Source of the DNA: UBA5239 sp040394635
GTDB taxonomy: Bacteria > Verrucomicrobiota > Lentisphaeria > Victivallales > Victivallaceae
Reading direction: 5' to 3'
DNA length: 64,000 bases
Assembly (NCBI GenBank): GCA_040394635.1
Contig: JBEBRW010000027.1
Coordinates: 3,932-67,931 of the forward strand
The notes under the pieces are model-generated. The model saw only the letters and a list, made by a program, of their open reading frames with translations, searched no databases and had not been told where the DNA came from. Positions within the stretch are counted from its first letter, which is position 1. The number at the start of each line of letters is the position of its first letter. The position numbers and the translations under genes were made by a program. Of the stretch, positions 49,844 to 58,498 are shown in pieces.

Positions 49844-52800
49844 ATGTTTACGATGGCGAGGATTAAGGCGACGCGCGGTAAGGGGAAGGATTTTTTTCTC
49901 AATCATTTGTCGTGCGATGATTATTATTCGGAGAAAGAGCAGATTACTGGGAAGTGGCATGGGAGTCTGGCTAAGGAGTTGGGGCTGGAGGGAGCGGAGG
50001 TCTGGAGTAAGGAGTTCAGTTTGTTTCAGCAGAATTTGAATCCGGTGACGGGTGATAAATTGACGCAGCGGACGGTGGTGGGTGGGATTCGGTTTTATGA
50101 TTTTCAGTGTTCGGCGCAGAAGTCGGTGTCGGTGATGAGTATGTTCGACGAGCGGTTGGTCGAGGCGCATCGGGAGGCGGTGTTGGTGGGGATGCGGGAA
50201 TTGGAGAAATTTGCGGCGGTGCGGTTGCGGTCGGGCGAGAATGTTCATACGCAGAATCATGAGAATACGGGGCAAATCGTTTATGCGGAATTTCATCATG
50301 ATGTGAGTCGGGCGCTTGATCCGCAGTTGCATACGCATAATGTCGTTTGCAACGTGACTAAGGATAAGGACGGCGTTTATAAGGCATTGGAGAATGCGGA
50401 TATGTGCCAGGCAATTCGTTATTGCGGGCGGGCTTATCAGAATGAGCTGGCGCGGCGTTGTATCGAGCTCGGATATGAGATTGAGAATTCGCACGATTTT
50501 AAGGGCAAATTCAAGGGGTTTGAGATTAAGGGCGTGCCGGAAAATGTATTAGAAAAATTTTCGCAGCGGACGCGGGATATTGATGAGCAGATTGCCTTGA
50601 AAGAGCAGAAGCTCGGGCGTAGTCTGACGGCGGCGGAAAAGCATGAGATTTCGCTGGATACGCGTTCGCGGAAAATGTTGGAGAGCGATGCGGCCACGGT
50701 TCGTAAGGAGCAGCTGGGGCGGCTTGACTTCACAGAGTTGAAAGACCTCAAAGATTTGGCCGGGAAAGCAAGGGGATGCGAGGATTGCGCATCCTCGCGC
50801 TCTGCGGCCGAACGTCGGCCTCGATTGACTTTTGAGGAGATTATACCGGAGTTGTATGAGAATGCCAGCGTTTTGCGGCAGGATCAGGTGTTGGCTGAGG
50901 CATTGACGCAGAATCTCGGTCAGCACAATCTCGAAATGTGGAAGCAGGCATTGGCTCGGATGGAAGAATTATGGAATATCGGTGGTGAGGCGCACAATCC
51001 GTATTTGAGCCCGGAAGCGGTCATTGAAGCCGAGCAGTACGCCGTCGAGATCGTCGAGCAGGAATGCGATCAATTCGAGCCGTTGGGCGAGGGTTTTATA
51101 CCGTTCGCGGGGCAGTCGAACCGTGACGCCCAGGCGGAGGTCATCAAGGGCATGCTGGAGAGCAAAGACCGTTTCATACTTCTTCGTGGCGTGGCGGGTT
51201 CGGGCAAGACTTCGACCTTGCAGGAACTTTGTCAGGGAATGCGTTTCGGTGGAACGCAGGAAATCCAGCTGTTGGCTCCAACCAATAGCGCCGTGGATGT
51301 GCTCAAATCGGAGGGATTTGAGCAATCACAGACGGTGGCGAGCTTTATCATGAATCACGATGACATACCCCGGAAAAGCGTGGTGATCGTTGACGAGGCC
51401 GGGCTGAATTCTCTGCGTGAGGGCGTGGCGCTGTTGAAAGCGGCCAAGGAGAAAGATTTTCGGCTGATTTTCGTGGGAGATTCGAGGCAGCATAGCGCGG
51501 TTGAGAATGGCGATTTTTTTCGATTGCTGGAAAAGTTTTCGAGTATCGATAAATTTTCGCTTACGGAGATTCACCGTCAACAGGTGGCTGATTACAAGGC
51601 CGGGATTCAGGATTGCGCCGATGGGTGCTTTGGAGCGGCATTTGAGCGTTTTGACCGTTTGGAGTACATCCATGAGGCGCAGGCGGGCTACATCAGCCAG
51701 GCCGCGCAAAAATACCTGGAATTCACGGAAAACGGCAACGATTTTTCACAGACCATTGCGGTTGCTCCCACGCATGACGAATGCGATAAGCTGACCGCTG
51801 AAATCCGGAGGGCGATTCCGCTCGGCGAGACGGTCGATTTGCCGTTCGTGTTTCGCTCGGCGCAATGGTCAAAGGCGAAACTCGGCAACCTCAAAAACTA
51901 TGAGCCCGGCCAGCCGGTGATGTTCGTCCGCAAGCTCAAAGATGTGGCGAATCCGGGCGACATGGTCACGGTGGAAACGATCAAGGGGAAATATTTGCAT
52001 TTGAGCAATGGCAAGCAGCTCCATATCTCGAAAGCCGGGGATTCCCTCGCGGCGGGTGAAAAACGTCAAATCGAGCTCAAAAACGGCGATATTATCCAGT
52101 TCAAGGTGAATCTGCGCGACCGCAAGATTTATAACGGCAATCTCGCCCGGATTACGGATTCGCCGGGTGTGGTCCAGCTTTTGAATCAGAACATGCAGCC
52201 AATTAAAGACGGGCTGCGTGAGTTGCCGGAGGGTTTCGGCGGGTATGATTATGGCTGGGTGACCACCTCGCACAAGTCGCAGGGGCGTACCGCCAATAAC
52301 GTGATCGTGGCTGCGCAAAGACTCGATCAGAAAGCGTTTTACGTGGCCTGCAGCCGTGGGCGGCGCAATCTGGCATTGTTCTGCCCGGATAAAGACTATC
52401 TGCGCGATAATTTACTGCGGAATAGTTCGGATCGTTTGACCGTTCACGAGGTGCGGGAGCGTCAGTATATCGGGAAAATCCCCGCGCTGCCGACGAAGCC
52501 GCATATCGATCTGAATCAGATACAGCAGAATCGGCAGGAGTACAAACATAAATTCGAGCAGGAAAAGAGCGCTTATGATCAGCGCTTGAACGAGTACCAC
52601 GATGCCGTGGCCGACAAGCGAAAAACGGCCAAAGAATGCTGTGCAAAAATCGATGAGCTCAAAAGTCAGATTGAGGATTTGAAAGGCCGTTTTAAGCACA
52701 TAAGGTGGAGCGAAATATCCCTGATCGATAAAATAAGCAATCGCCTGGCCGAGCGCAAAAATAATAAGTTACGCGCTGAAATCAAGACGCTTGAGAATGA

Positions 52801-54451
52801 GGCTGAAAAATGCAGAATCATAGCGATTTATGCCGAGGACGATATCAGCCGGATGCAAAAGCCGACGTTTAACATGCAGTCGGAAGCGCCGCTGAAATTC
52901 CCGCAACGTCTGGCGGCGTGGGGTGATCGGGTTATCCGGCAAGCTCAATCCAAGCTTACCAAAATCGATCATTTGCTGGTGCGTTTTGCCAAAAACAGTA
53001 CGTTTGAAACGTTCAGCGACTGGTGGCGGAACACCCGTCCGGGCGAAATGCCACACGTGCGGCAAATGACCTGGCAGATCAGCCGGGGCAATACGTTGTT
53101 CGGCACTGACCTGAAAAAGCTGCGGGAACTTCCGAAAACCGAGGAGCAATACAAGGTTTTCAACCGGGCCCAAAAAGCGATTGTATCCCGGATGGATATC
53201 TATCGCGGCGGCGCGCTTCGTCAAATCCGCCAGCAACACGATGAACGTGTTCGGAGTATGCAGCAGGCCATCGAGCATGAGGCTCAACGTCTCGAGGAGC
53301 ATAAAGCCGTGCCAAGCGCTGCTCTGAATCAGGAACTATGGAGCAAGGCATTCTCCTACTGCAGGTTTTCCGAATACGATTGGCAGTACCGGCAGACCAT
53401 TGCAGCCGCCAGAAAGACCGCCCATGAACAGTTCCGCGAAAGGATGGAATTTATTTTCATCCAGGAGGGTGACCTGAATCCGATGAAAATCCCACCTCAA
53501 CTCACCGCCAGCGAAATCGAGCAATGGCTGCTGTCGCGTACCGATGCCGGAAAACTCAACGCTCTCCTCGAAACTTCCTGCAACCGCCAGCACGAACTCC
53601 AACTGGAGCAGGAACGGAAACAGCAACGCCGCGAGGAACAAGCCCGCGCCGCCGAAGCGGCAGAACGAGCTGCTCAGGAGCAAAAATGGCAGGATGCCTG
53701 GAACGAATTTGACGCAAAATGGCAAGAGTACCGTGACAAGAGTTCACCGAAGCAGGAACTCACCTCGTGCGAAGCGTCCTATCTCAAGATACAGGAGCGG
53801 CGGCGGGCGGAACATCAGTTACCGCAGGAAGCACCTTCATGGATGCTGAACGAGGATGAACTCGCGGAACGGCTGCGAGACAATGAGATCGAGCGCCTCA
53901 AGCAAAGGCTTGGCATCCGTCCAGAAGATGCGGAAGCTCCCATAGGGTCAGTCGAACAGGCAATTTATGAGATTCAGATGGGGCAGCTTCAGGAAAAGAT
54001 TCAGGAGTATGACCGAGAAATTCTGTCGGACAAACTGCCGAAATGGATGGCGGAGCGTAAACCGACGCCCAAGCTCAAATTGAAGATACGGAACAGTCTC
54101 TATCGTATACACGGTTACACGCCTGGCGCGGAAAACGGCAATATGGACCCAACTGACCGGGATCAGATGCTTGAGCGGAAACAAGCGGCGGAAAATGAAT
54201 ACGCCAAGTACGAAGAAAGCCTGAAGCCGAAGCGGATCACAACGAAACAGTGTCAGGAGTTGGATAAATTCGTCGACGCGGGCTATATCGAATCTTATTC
54301 CAGAAACTTGACCAAGGATCAGGCGGAAGCCAAAATTGCCGATCTCTGGGTAGAGGCACGCGAGGTCAGCCGTCAAAATCAATTGGAACGGGAACGCCAA
54401 CAGCACGAAGCTCAAGCCAAGAAAAATAGAAGCCGCGGTATGGACTTATAG
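49844..54451 (+). CDS. MobF-family conjugative relaxase-helicase (TraI/TrwC-like)
   Basis: Protein of 1535 residues. The N-terminal relaxase domain starts MFTMARIKATRGKGKDFFLNHLSCDDYY, with candidate nicking tyrosines in DDYY, and has the three-histidine metal motif in FHHDVSRALDPQLHTHNVV near residues 148-166. A RecD/TraI-type helicase follows: Walker A GVAGSGKTST near 450, VVIVDEAGL, and TSHKSQGRTANNVIVAA with YVACSRGRRNL. The C-terminal 450 residues are charged coiled coil. GAGAGG precedes the ATG. No type IV secretion genes are in the window. A palindromic repeat unit lies in frame at 50778-50820. The early part uses G/T-ending codons unlike the core genes, a sign of transfer. Confidence 0.92.
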   Translation: MFTMARIKATRGKGKDFFLNHLSCDDYYSEKEQITGKWHGSLAKELGLEGAEVWSKEFSLFQQNLNPVTGDKLTQRTVVGGIRFYDFQCSAQKSVSVMSMFDERLVEAHREAVLVGMRELEKFAAVRLRSGENVHTQNHENTGQIVYAEFHHDVSRALDPQLHTHNVVCNVTKDKDGVYKALENADMCQAIRYCGRAYQNELARRCIELGYEIENSHDFKGKFKGFEIKGVPENVLEKFSQRTRDIDEQIALKEQKLGRSLTAAEKHEISLDTRSRKMLESDAATVRKEQLGRLDFTELKDLKDLAGKARGCEDCASSRSAAERRPRLTFEEIIPELYENASVLRQDQVLAEALTQNLGQHNLEMWKQALARMEELWNIGGEAHNPYLSPEAVIEAEQYAVEIVEQECDQFEPLGEGFIPFAGQSNRDAQAEVIKGMLESKDRFILLRGVAGSGKTSTLQELCQGMRFGGTQEIQLLAPTNSAVDVLKSEGFEQSQTVASFIMNHDDIPRKSVVIVDEAGLNSLREGVALLKAAKEKDFRLIFVGDSRQHSAVENGDFFRLLEKFSSIDKFSLTEIHRQQVADYKAGIQDCADGCFGAAFERFDRLEYIHEAQAGYISQAAQKYLEFTENGNDFSQTIAVAPTHDECDKLTAEIRRAIPLGETVDLPFVFRSAQWSKAKLGNLKNYEPGQPVMFVRKLKDVANPGDMVTVETIKGKYLHLSNGKQLHISKAGDSLAAGEKRQIELKNGDIIQFKVNLRDRKIYNGNLARITDSPGVVQLLNQNMQPIKDGLRELPEGFGGYDYGWVTTSHKSQGRTANNVIVAAQRLDQKAFYVACSRGRRNLALFCPDKDYLRDNLLRNSSDRLTVHEVRERQYIGKIPALPTKPHIDLNQIQQNRQEYKHKFEQEKSAYDQRLNEYHDAVADKRKTAKECCAKIDELKSQIEDLKGRFKHIRWSEISLIDKISNRLAERKNNKLRAEIKTLENEAEKCRIIAIYAEDDISRMQKPTFNMQSEAPLKFPQRLAAWGDRVIRQAQSKLTKIDHLLVRFAKNSTFETFSDWWRNTRPGEMPHVRQMTWQISRGNTLFGTDLKKLRELPKTEEQYKVFNRAQKAIVSRMDIYRGGALRQIRQQHDERVRSMQQAIEHEAQRLEEHKAVPSAALNQELWSKAFSYCRFSEYDWQYRQTIAAARKTAHEQFRERMEFIFIQEGDLNPMKIPPQLTASEIEQWLLSRTDAGKLNALLETSCNRQHELQLEQERKQQRREEQARAAEAAERAAQEQKWQDAWNEFDAKWQEYRDKSSPKQELTSCEASYLKIQERRRAEHQLPQEAPSWMLNEDELAERLRDNEIERLKQRLGIRPEDAEAPIGSVEQAIYEIQMGQLQEKIQEYDREILSDKLPKWMAERKPTPKLKLKIRNSLYRIHGYTPGAENGNMDPTDRDQMLERKQAAENEYAKYEESLKPKRITTKQCQELDKFVDAGYIESYSRNLTKDQAEAKIADLWVEAREVSRQNQLERERQQHEAQAKKNRSRGMDL
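50778..50820. repeat. Two-hairpin palindromic unit inside the relaxase coding sequence
   Basis: GCGAGGAT-TGCGC-ATCCTCGC (50778-50798), spacer GCTCTGC, then GGCCGA-ACG-TCGGCC (50806-50820). It is read in frame as a short Cys/Arg/Ala-rich stretch (RGCEDCASSRSAAERRP) between the relaxase and helicase domains. The CGCGCTCT spacer type also occurs in the element at 40411. Confidence 0.7.
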
Positions 54452-54473
54452 GAGGTGATATAGAAAAAAGATT

Positions 54474-54530
54474 CCGCCTTATCGGCGGGCAGCGTGTTCG
54501 CCGCTGCACCGCGCCCGGCCAAGCGGCCGG
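54474..54530. repeat. Three-hairpin palindromic unit after the relaxase
   Basis: Consecutive stems CCGCC/GGCGG, GCAGCG/CGCTGC and CCGGCC-AAGC-GGCCGG. The core CGGGCAGCGT...CGCCGCTGCACCGCG is shared with the unit at 63671. A strong AGGAGGTGAT ribosome-like site at 54450-54460 precedes it without a following start codon. Confidence 0.75.
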
Positions 54531-54572
54531 TGGCAAGTTAAGTAAATATTAAACCAAAAAGGAAAATGAAAA

Positions 54573-55235
54573 ATGACAACAGACACCATCACAGAAGAAA
54601 AAGAAATGACACTTTACCGCAAAGACAATCTCCGTTTGCAGGAAAAAGAGCGGCAAATTCGTAAGTACCTTACCGACATCGCCGACAGCGAAGTTTCCCG
54701 GTTCGACATTGGGAAGCTCCTGGGCGAAATCCGCCGCGAACAATTATTCATCCACCTCTACAAAACGTTCGATGAATACGTTCAAACCCGCTTCGGGTTC
54801 AGAAAGTCCCACGCATCCCATATGGAAAATGCCTGGCACATTCGGCATGAGCTGGAAATCGAGTTGGAGAAAACACCTGACGCCTTCAGCCTGCCGCGTA
54901 GCATTGACGCTGCATACAAGCTCAAAAAAGCAGGTCAGTTGGAAAAACAAGTCGCGCTTTTAACACGCCTAAAATCGGAGGGCCGCGAGCCAACAACGGA
55001 AGCCATCATGTCATGCCTTCCGAAACCCGAAGAATCGGCCAAAACAAAGAAAAGCCGTTTTCCCGAGTTCAAGCGTCTCTTGAACAAAGTCAAAACCGCC
55101 TGCCTTGACGCCTCCGACTATGGCGAAGACCGTTCTTTGCTCCTGGAGGAGGTTCAGGCCGCGCTCCAGGAACTGAACGCCTTTCAGGAAAAACTGCTGG
55201 AGCAGCCCGCCGAGGCGGAAGTTCCGTCCGAATAA
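54573..55235 (+). CDS. Helical plasmid/ICE-type protein, function unknown
   Basis: Protein of 220 residues, highly charged and mostly helical. The segment LFIHLYKTFDEYVQTRFGFRKSHASHMENAWHI resembles a DNA-binding helical region of the kind seen in DUF3102 or plasmid-stability proteins, and the following PRSIDAAYKLKKAGQLEKQVALL recalls ParB-like helical repeats. I cannot assign it firmly. It lies 121 bases after the relaxase gene with a hairpin repeat between, and 18 bases before a small gene with a strong ribosome site. A role in maintenance or mobilisation of the element is inference from position. Confidence 0.5.
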   Translation: MTTDTITEEKEMTLYRKDNLRLQEKERQIRKYLTDIADSEVSRFDIGKLLGEIRREQLFIHLYKTFDEYVQTRFGFRKSHASHMENAWHIRHELEIELEKTPDAFSLPRSIDAAYKLKKAGQLEKQVALLTRLKSEGREPTTEAIMSCLPKPEESAKTKKSRFPEFKRLLNKVKTACLDASDYGEDRSLLLEEVQAALQELNAFQEKLLEQPAEAEVPSE

Positions 55236-55253
55236 CCCAAGGAGGAAGTAAAT

Positions 55254-55580
55254 ATGGATGAAAAAGGATGGGATGCCGTAGACATGAAAACAATGGTTCC
55301 ACGCTTGTGGCTGGAGATGGAGAATAAAAATTTCGCTCTTTCCTGGGCCTTGATCACACAGCTTCAAGCATCAGGGGATTTCCTGTCGATTTCGTTTATG
55401 TGCGAATTCGGGCAGGTCCGGATTTCCTCTGCCGGGTCCCTCAAAAAACTGTTCGAATATCTCCTGTGGGAAAAGGTTCGTTATATCGACGGACGGCAGT
55501 TCACCTGCCAACTGAGTTTCGCCGAAAATAGTTTAGAGTTATACACAGTTAGCGCAACAAGCCCTCAGGAAACCTCATAA
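55254..55580 (+). CDS. Small hypothetical protein (108 residues)
   Basis: AAGGAGG lies 7 bases before the ATG, so translation is likely. The protein is a compact mixed fold without signal peptide or membrane helix (MVPRLWLEMENKNFALSWALITQL, VRISSAGSLKKLFEYLLWEKVRYIDG). It is the last gene before the hairpin/repeat block and the LacI operon, and is probably cotranscribed with the preceding helical protein. No family recognised. Confidence 0.55.
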   Translation: MDEKGWDAVDMKTMVPRLWLEMENKNFALSWALITQLQASGDFLSISFMCEFGQVRISSAGSLKKLFEYLLWEKVRYIDGRQFTCQLSFAENSLELYTVSATSPQETS

Positions 55581-55591
55581 AAAACCAAAGT

Positions 55592-55629
55592 CCGGGCCTC
55601 AGTTTAGTGTAACTAAACTGAAGCCCGGC
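55592..55629 (+). terminator. Strong hairpin after the small hypothetical gene
   Basis: CCGGGC...TCAGTTTAGT-GTA-ACTAAACTGA...GCCCGG, a stem of about 16 pairs with single mismatched bases and no clear T run after it. It may end transcription of the upstream genes, and it abuts the direct repeat at 55624. Confidence 0.5.
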
Positions 55630-55670
55630 AAAAAGCTCTTTGGTGCAGGGCGTTGCCCCGCCGGTGCCGA
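55624..55670 (+). repeat. 47-bp direct repeat, left copy
   Basis: Matches 62859-62905 in 44 of 47 positions; the core GGTGCAGGGCGTTGCCCCGCC is identical in both. With the right copy it brackets the LacI-glycan operon. Further hairpins (AGGGGT...ACCCCT, 55678-55708) follow only this copy. Confidence 0.85.
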
Positions 55671-55762
55671 TGTTCGGCCGGAGGGGTTCGGAGACGACGT
55701 CTACCCCTCGTTGTTTCGGTCACAAGGGACAATAAAAAAATACTTATTTTTCCGAAGGGGTG

Positions 55763-55791
55763 TTGACAAATTAGGAATTCGGTTGTATAAT
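55763..55791 (+). promoter_or_regulatory. Consensus sigma-70 promoter of the LacI-glycan operon
   Basis: TTGACA (55763-55768), 17 bases, TATAAT (55786-55791). Both hexamers and spacing are ideal, as in the GntR operon promoter. Confidence 0.85.
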
Positions 55792-55794
55792 TAA

Positions 55795-55852
55795 AACAAA
55801 GGTTTGTTTTTGGTGATGTGTATTTTGGGATGAAGAAAAACAAAGGTTTGTT
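55795..55852 (+). promoter_or_regulatory. Twin operators of the LacI-type regulator
   Basis: Two identical copies of AACAAAGGTTTGTT at 55795-55808 and 55839-55852, 44 bases apart centre to centre (about four helical turns). The first covers the transcription start; the second ends at the ATG and contains the AAAGG ribosome site. The twin sites suggest looping or double blockade. Confidence 0.7.
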
Positions 55853-56890
55853 ATGATCAGGTTGACGGATATAGCGCAGGCGGTGAATCTGGATGTGTCG
55901 GTGGTTTCGCGGGCACTGAGTCCACGGCCGGACCGGCATGCGGTAGTCAAAGAGGAGACGCGGCTGCTGATTCAGGAGACCGCGCGGAAGCTCGGTTACC
56001 GTCCGAACCGTCAGGCGTCGTTCCTGAAAAAGGGAGGGGCGGCCACTATCCTCTGTTTCCTGCCCGACGTGGCTGACCGGCTGATTGCGGATTTGATGAT
56101 GGGGATTTCGGAAACGGCTTGTCACGAAAACTTTCCGGTCAATTTTTTCTTTGGCAGCAATGCCGGGGATTTCGGTAAGTTCATCCGTCAGGCAGAGAAG
56201 ATCGGGCACTCGGGCATCATCACTTATCCGCCGGTCAAAATGCCGGTGGAAATGCAGGGCGAATTGAACCGTTATCATCAGCACGGCGGCAAAATTCTGT
56301 TGTTGAACGTGATCTCGAATACTGGCGGCAACAGCCTCGATTCGGCTTACCGGGATATACCGCAGTTGAATATCGATGATTTCTATGGCGGGCAGCTGGT
56401 GGCGCAGCATTTTCTTGAGCGCGGCTGCCGGAAATTTTACCGGCGGAGTGAAACCCGGTCCTACGCGAACCGCAGCAATGGTTTTATGTCGGTATTGAAA
56501 GCGCACGGATTCCGGATGGAAGAGTTGACCGATGATCAGCTGCGATTGCTGAAGAAAGAAAAGAATACGGTCGGCATTTTTGCGGAGCACGATTTCATTG
56601 CCTACAAATTGCTGACGGAGCTCAGCGGACAGGGGATTCGGGCCGGTGAAGAGGTATTGGTGGCGGGGTTCGACGACCAGGTGACGAGTATTCGTTTCGA
56701 GCCGAGTTTGACCACGGTACACCAGCCGACACGCAGGGAAGGACGGTTGGCCATGGAAAAACTGATTCAGATGATTTACGGCGGACAGGAAAGAGATGAA
56801 ACGCTGAAGCCATATCTGGTTATTCGCGAAAGCACCGGAGGTCGGCGTCCCGACCCGGAAGATCAATCAAGTGAAGAAATTATAAAATAA
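55853..56890 (+). CDS. LacI-family transcriptional regulator
   Basis: Protein of 345 residues. The N-terminal helix-turn-helix with hinge (MIRLTDIAQAVNLDVSVVSRALSPRPD...LLIQETARKLGYRPNRQAS) is classical LacI. The sensor domain (ATILCFLPDVADRLIADLMMGI, VLVAGFDDQVTSIRFEPSLTTVHQP, GRLAMEKLIQMIYG) would bind a sugar. It heads an operon with a pseudopilin and four glycan-related genes, separated by 20 bases from the next gene. The twin 14-bp palindromes at its promoter and start codon suggest repression of its own operon, relieved by the sugar. Confidence 0.93.
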   Translation: MIRLTDIAQAVNLDVSVVSRALSPRPDRHAVVKEETRLLIQETARKLGYRPNRQASFLKKGGAATILCFLPDVADRLIADLMMGISETACHENFPVNFFFGSNAGDFGKFIRQAEKIGHSGIITYPPVKMPVEMQGELNRYHQHGGKILLLNVISNTGGNSLDSAYRDIPQLNIDDFYGGQLVAQHFLERGCRKFYRRSETRSYANRSNGFMSVLKAHGFRMEELTDDQLRLLKKEKNTVGIFAEHDFIAYKLLTELSGQGIRAGEEVLVAGFDDQVTSIRFEPSLTTVHQPTRREGRLAMEKLIQMIYGGQERDETLKPYLVIRESTGGRRPDPEDQSSEEIIK

Positions 56891-56910
56891 CAACGCACAA
56901 GGAGCGGAAA

Positions 56911-57591
56911 ATGAAGCAAAAGAATTTCACACTTATCGAATTGCTGGTTGTAATTGCGATCATAGCGATTCTAGCAGCAATGCTGCTGCCGGCCCTGAAT
57001 GCCGCCCGAAGCAAGGCACATCTGGCCAGTTGTACCTCAAATCTGAAACAAGTGGGGTTAACGTTCGAATTTTATCTGGATTCAAGTGATGATTACTATC
57101 CCACGCGTTATAATGCGACGCCAATCGAATTCTGGTTTGTTAATTTGTCCAATGTCTGCAACCTGGGTTATAAGCTCGAAGCAGGCAAGTCGCCGGAGAA
57201 AGGATTCATGATTTGTCCGGCCAGCCGCAGTTTGTATGGCAGCAATGCCGGCAAAGCCGACGGCAGCGGCGGAAATCGTTTTCCGATGAATTATGCGTAT
57301 AACAACTATGTCGGCAATGTTATGCCTACGAAGCCCAAAAAACGACCGGAGATCAAACGCCCGTCGCAGGTATTGCTGATTTCTGATGGTTGGCAAAGTT
57401 TTAATCCCGCCGATATTATCCCATGTACGACTTATGTGATAAATGATGTAACGACAAATATCAGCAGCTACCTCTATGGTCCCGATTACCGGGTACACAA
57501 TAATTTTGCCAATGTTTTGTTTGTCGATGGACATGTTGAAGCCAGGAATCCTCAGAGCCTTACCATTAACGACAATCTTAAAACGGAGTGA
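56911..57591 (+). CDS. Secreted pseudopilin with prepilin cleavage motif and H-x9-DG C-terminus
   Basis: Protein of 226 residues with the prepilin signal KNFTLIELLVVIAIIAILAAML, conserved glutamate at +5, and ending HNNFANVLFVDGHVEARN (H-x9-DG type). It has the same class and plan as the pseudopilin at 30237, which is also second in a regulator-led glycan operon. AAGGAG lies before the ATG. It should be processed by a prepilin peptidase and sit in the inner membrane or a pseudopilus. Its link to carbohydrate use is a genome-context inference. Confidence 0.87.
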   Translation: MKQKNFTLIELLVVIAIIAILAAMLLPALNAARSKAHLASCTSNLKQVGLTFEFYLDSSDDYYPTRYNATPIEFWFVNLSNVCNLGYKLEAGKSPEKGFMICPASRSLYGSNAGKADGSGGNRFPMNYAYNNYVGNVMPTKPKKRPEIKRPSQVLLISDGWQSFNPADIIPCTTYVINDVTTNISSYLYGPDYRVHNNFANVLFVDGHVEARNPQSLTINDNLKTE

Positions 57592-57593
57592 AT

Positions 57594-58484
57594 ATGATGA
57601 AATTGACTCTGTTGATTGTCTTAATCATGAATGTCGTAATAGCTGTCGGACAGGATGATTTGATCACCCGCCGCCGGGATTTCCGGCGGTCATTGGCGGA
57701 GAGTACCACGCCCGGCCAACTTCTGCAACGGGGAATGAGTGATTCAGACCCCGTGATTCGACGCTATTCGCTGTACTGTTATTTCCAGGAGAATGGCGAA
57801 AAAGCATTACCGGAATTGCTGGGGATGATAAACGACCCGGATATTCTGGTTATGAAGCAATTGATTGCCTGTGCGGCAAACTTGAACAGTCAGGAGAAAT
57901 CGGACCAGCTGCTTCGGAAGATTGCTGAATCGGCAGTGGATGCCGGAATCCGGCGCGAAGCGGGACAAATCAGCTCATTCCGTTTTTACCGCGAGAACAA
58001 ACGGCTTCGCGATAATCCGACGCATGATCATGAGATTATAACAGTGAAATCGATTCCATTACCGTTGAACGGCTGGAGTTTTCGTCCCGATCCCATGGGG
58101 GATGGACATCGGAAAGATTGGTTCAAAGTCGGTTTCGACGATAGCCGCTGGCAGAAACTCAATATCGGTACCTGGGAAGAGCAAGGATATCAAGGATATG
58201 ATGGGGTGGCCTGGTACCGGATCAAATTCACGATGCCGGCGAAACCCGACTGCAATGCGGTTGAACTGGCTTTTCAGGGGGTGGATGAAATGGCCTGGGT
58301 CTGGCTGAACGGCAGGTACATCGGACAGCATGACATCGGGCCTGCCGGTTGGAACAAGCCGTTCTGGCTGGATGTGAGTGAAGAAATGATCTGGGGACGG
58401 GAAAATGTATTGGTTGTCCGGGTGGAGGACACGGCATCAGCTGGCGGTATCTGGAAACCGGTCACTATTGAAATTTTGAAGTAG
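57594..58484 (+). CDS. Secreted protein with GH2-type sugar-binding jelly roll
   Basis: Protein of about 296 residues with a signal peptide (KLTLLIVLIMNVVIAVGQ). Residues 25-125 are helical and HEAT-like (LLQRGMSDSDPVIRRYSLYCYFQENGEKALPELL). The C-terminal 150 residues match the N-terminal sugar-binding sandwich of family 2 glycosidases and related proteins (WFKVGFDDSRWQKLNIGTWEEQGYQGYDGVAWYRIKF, ELAFQGVDEMAWVWLNGRYIGQH, NVLVVRVEDTASAGGIWKP). No catalytic barrel follows, so binding is the likely role. GGAG overlaps the pseudopilin stop; ATG at 57594 or 57597 are both possible starts. Confidence 0.72.
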   Translation: MMKLTLLIVLIMNVVIAVGQDDLITRRRDFRRSLAESTTPGQLLQRGMSDSDPVIRRYSLYCYFQENGEKALPELLGMINDPDILVMKQLIACAANLNSQEKSDQLLRKIAESAVDAGIRREAGQISSFRFYRENKRLRDNPTHDHEIITVKSIPLPLNGWSFRPDPMGDGHRKDWFKVGFDDSRWQKLNIGTWEEQGYQGYDGVAWYRIKFTMPAKPDCNAVELAFQGVDEMAWVWLNGRYIGQHDIGPAGWNKPFWLDVSEEMIWGRENVLVVRVEDTASAGGIWKPVTIEILK

Positions 58485-58498
58485 TAAAGGAACGTATA

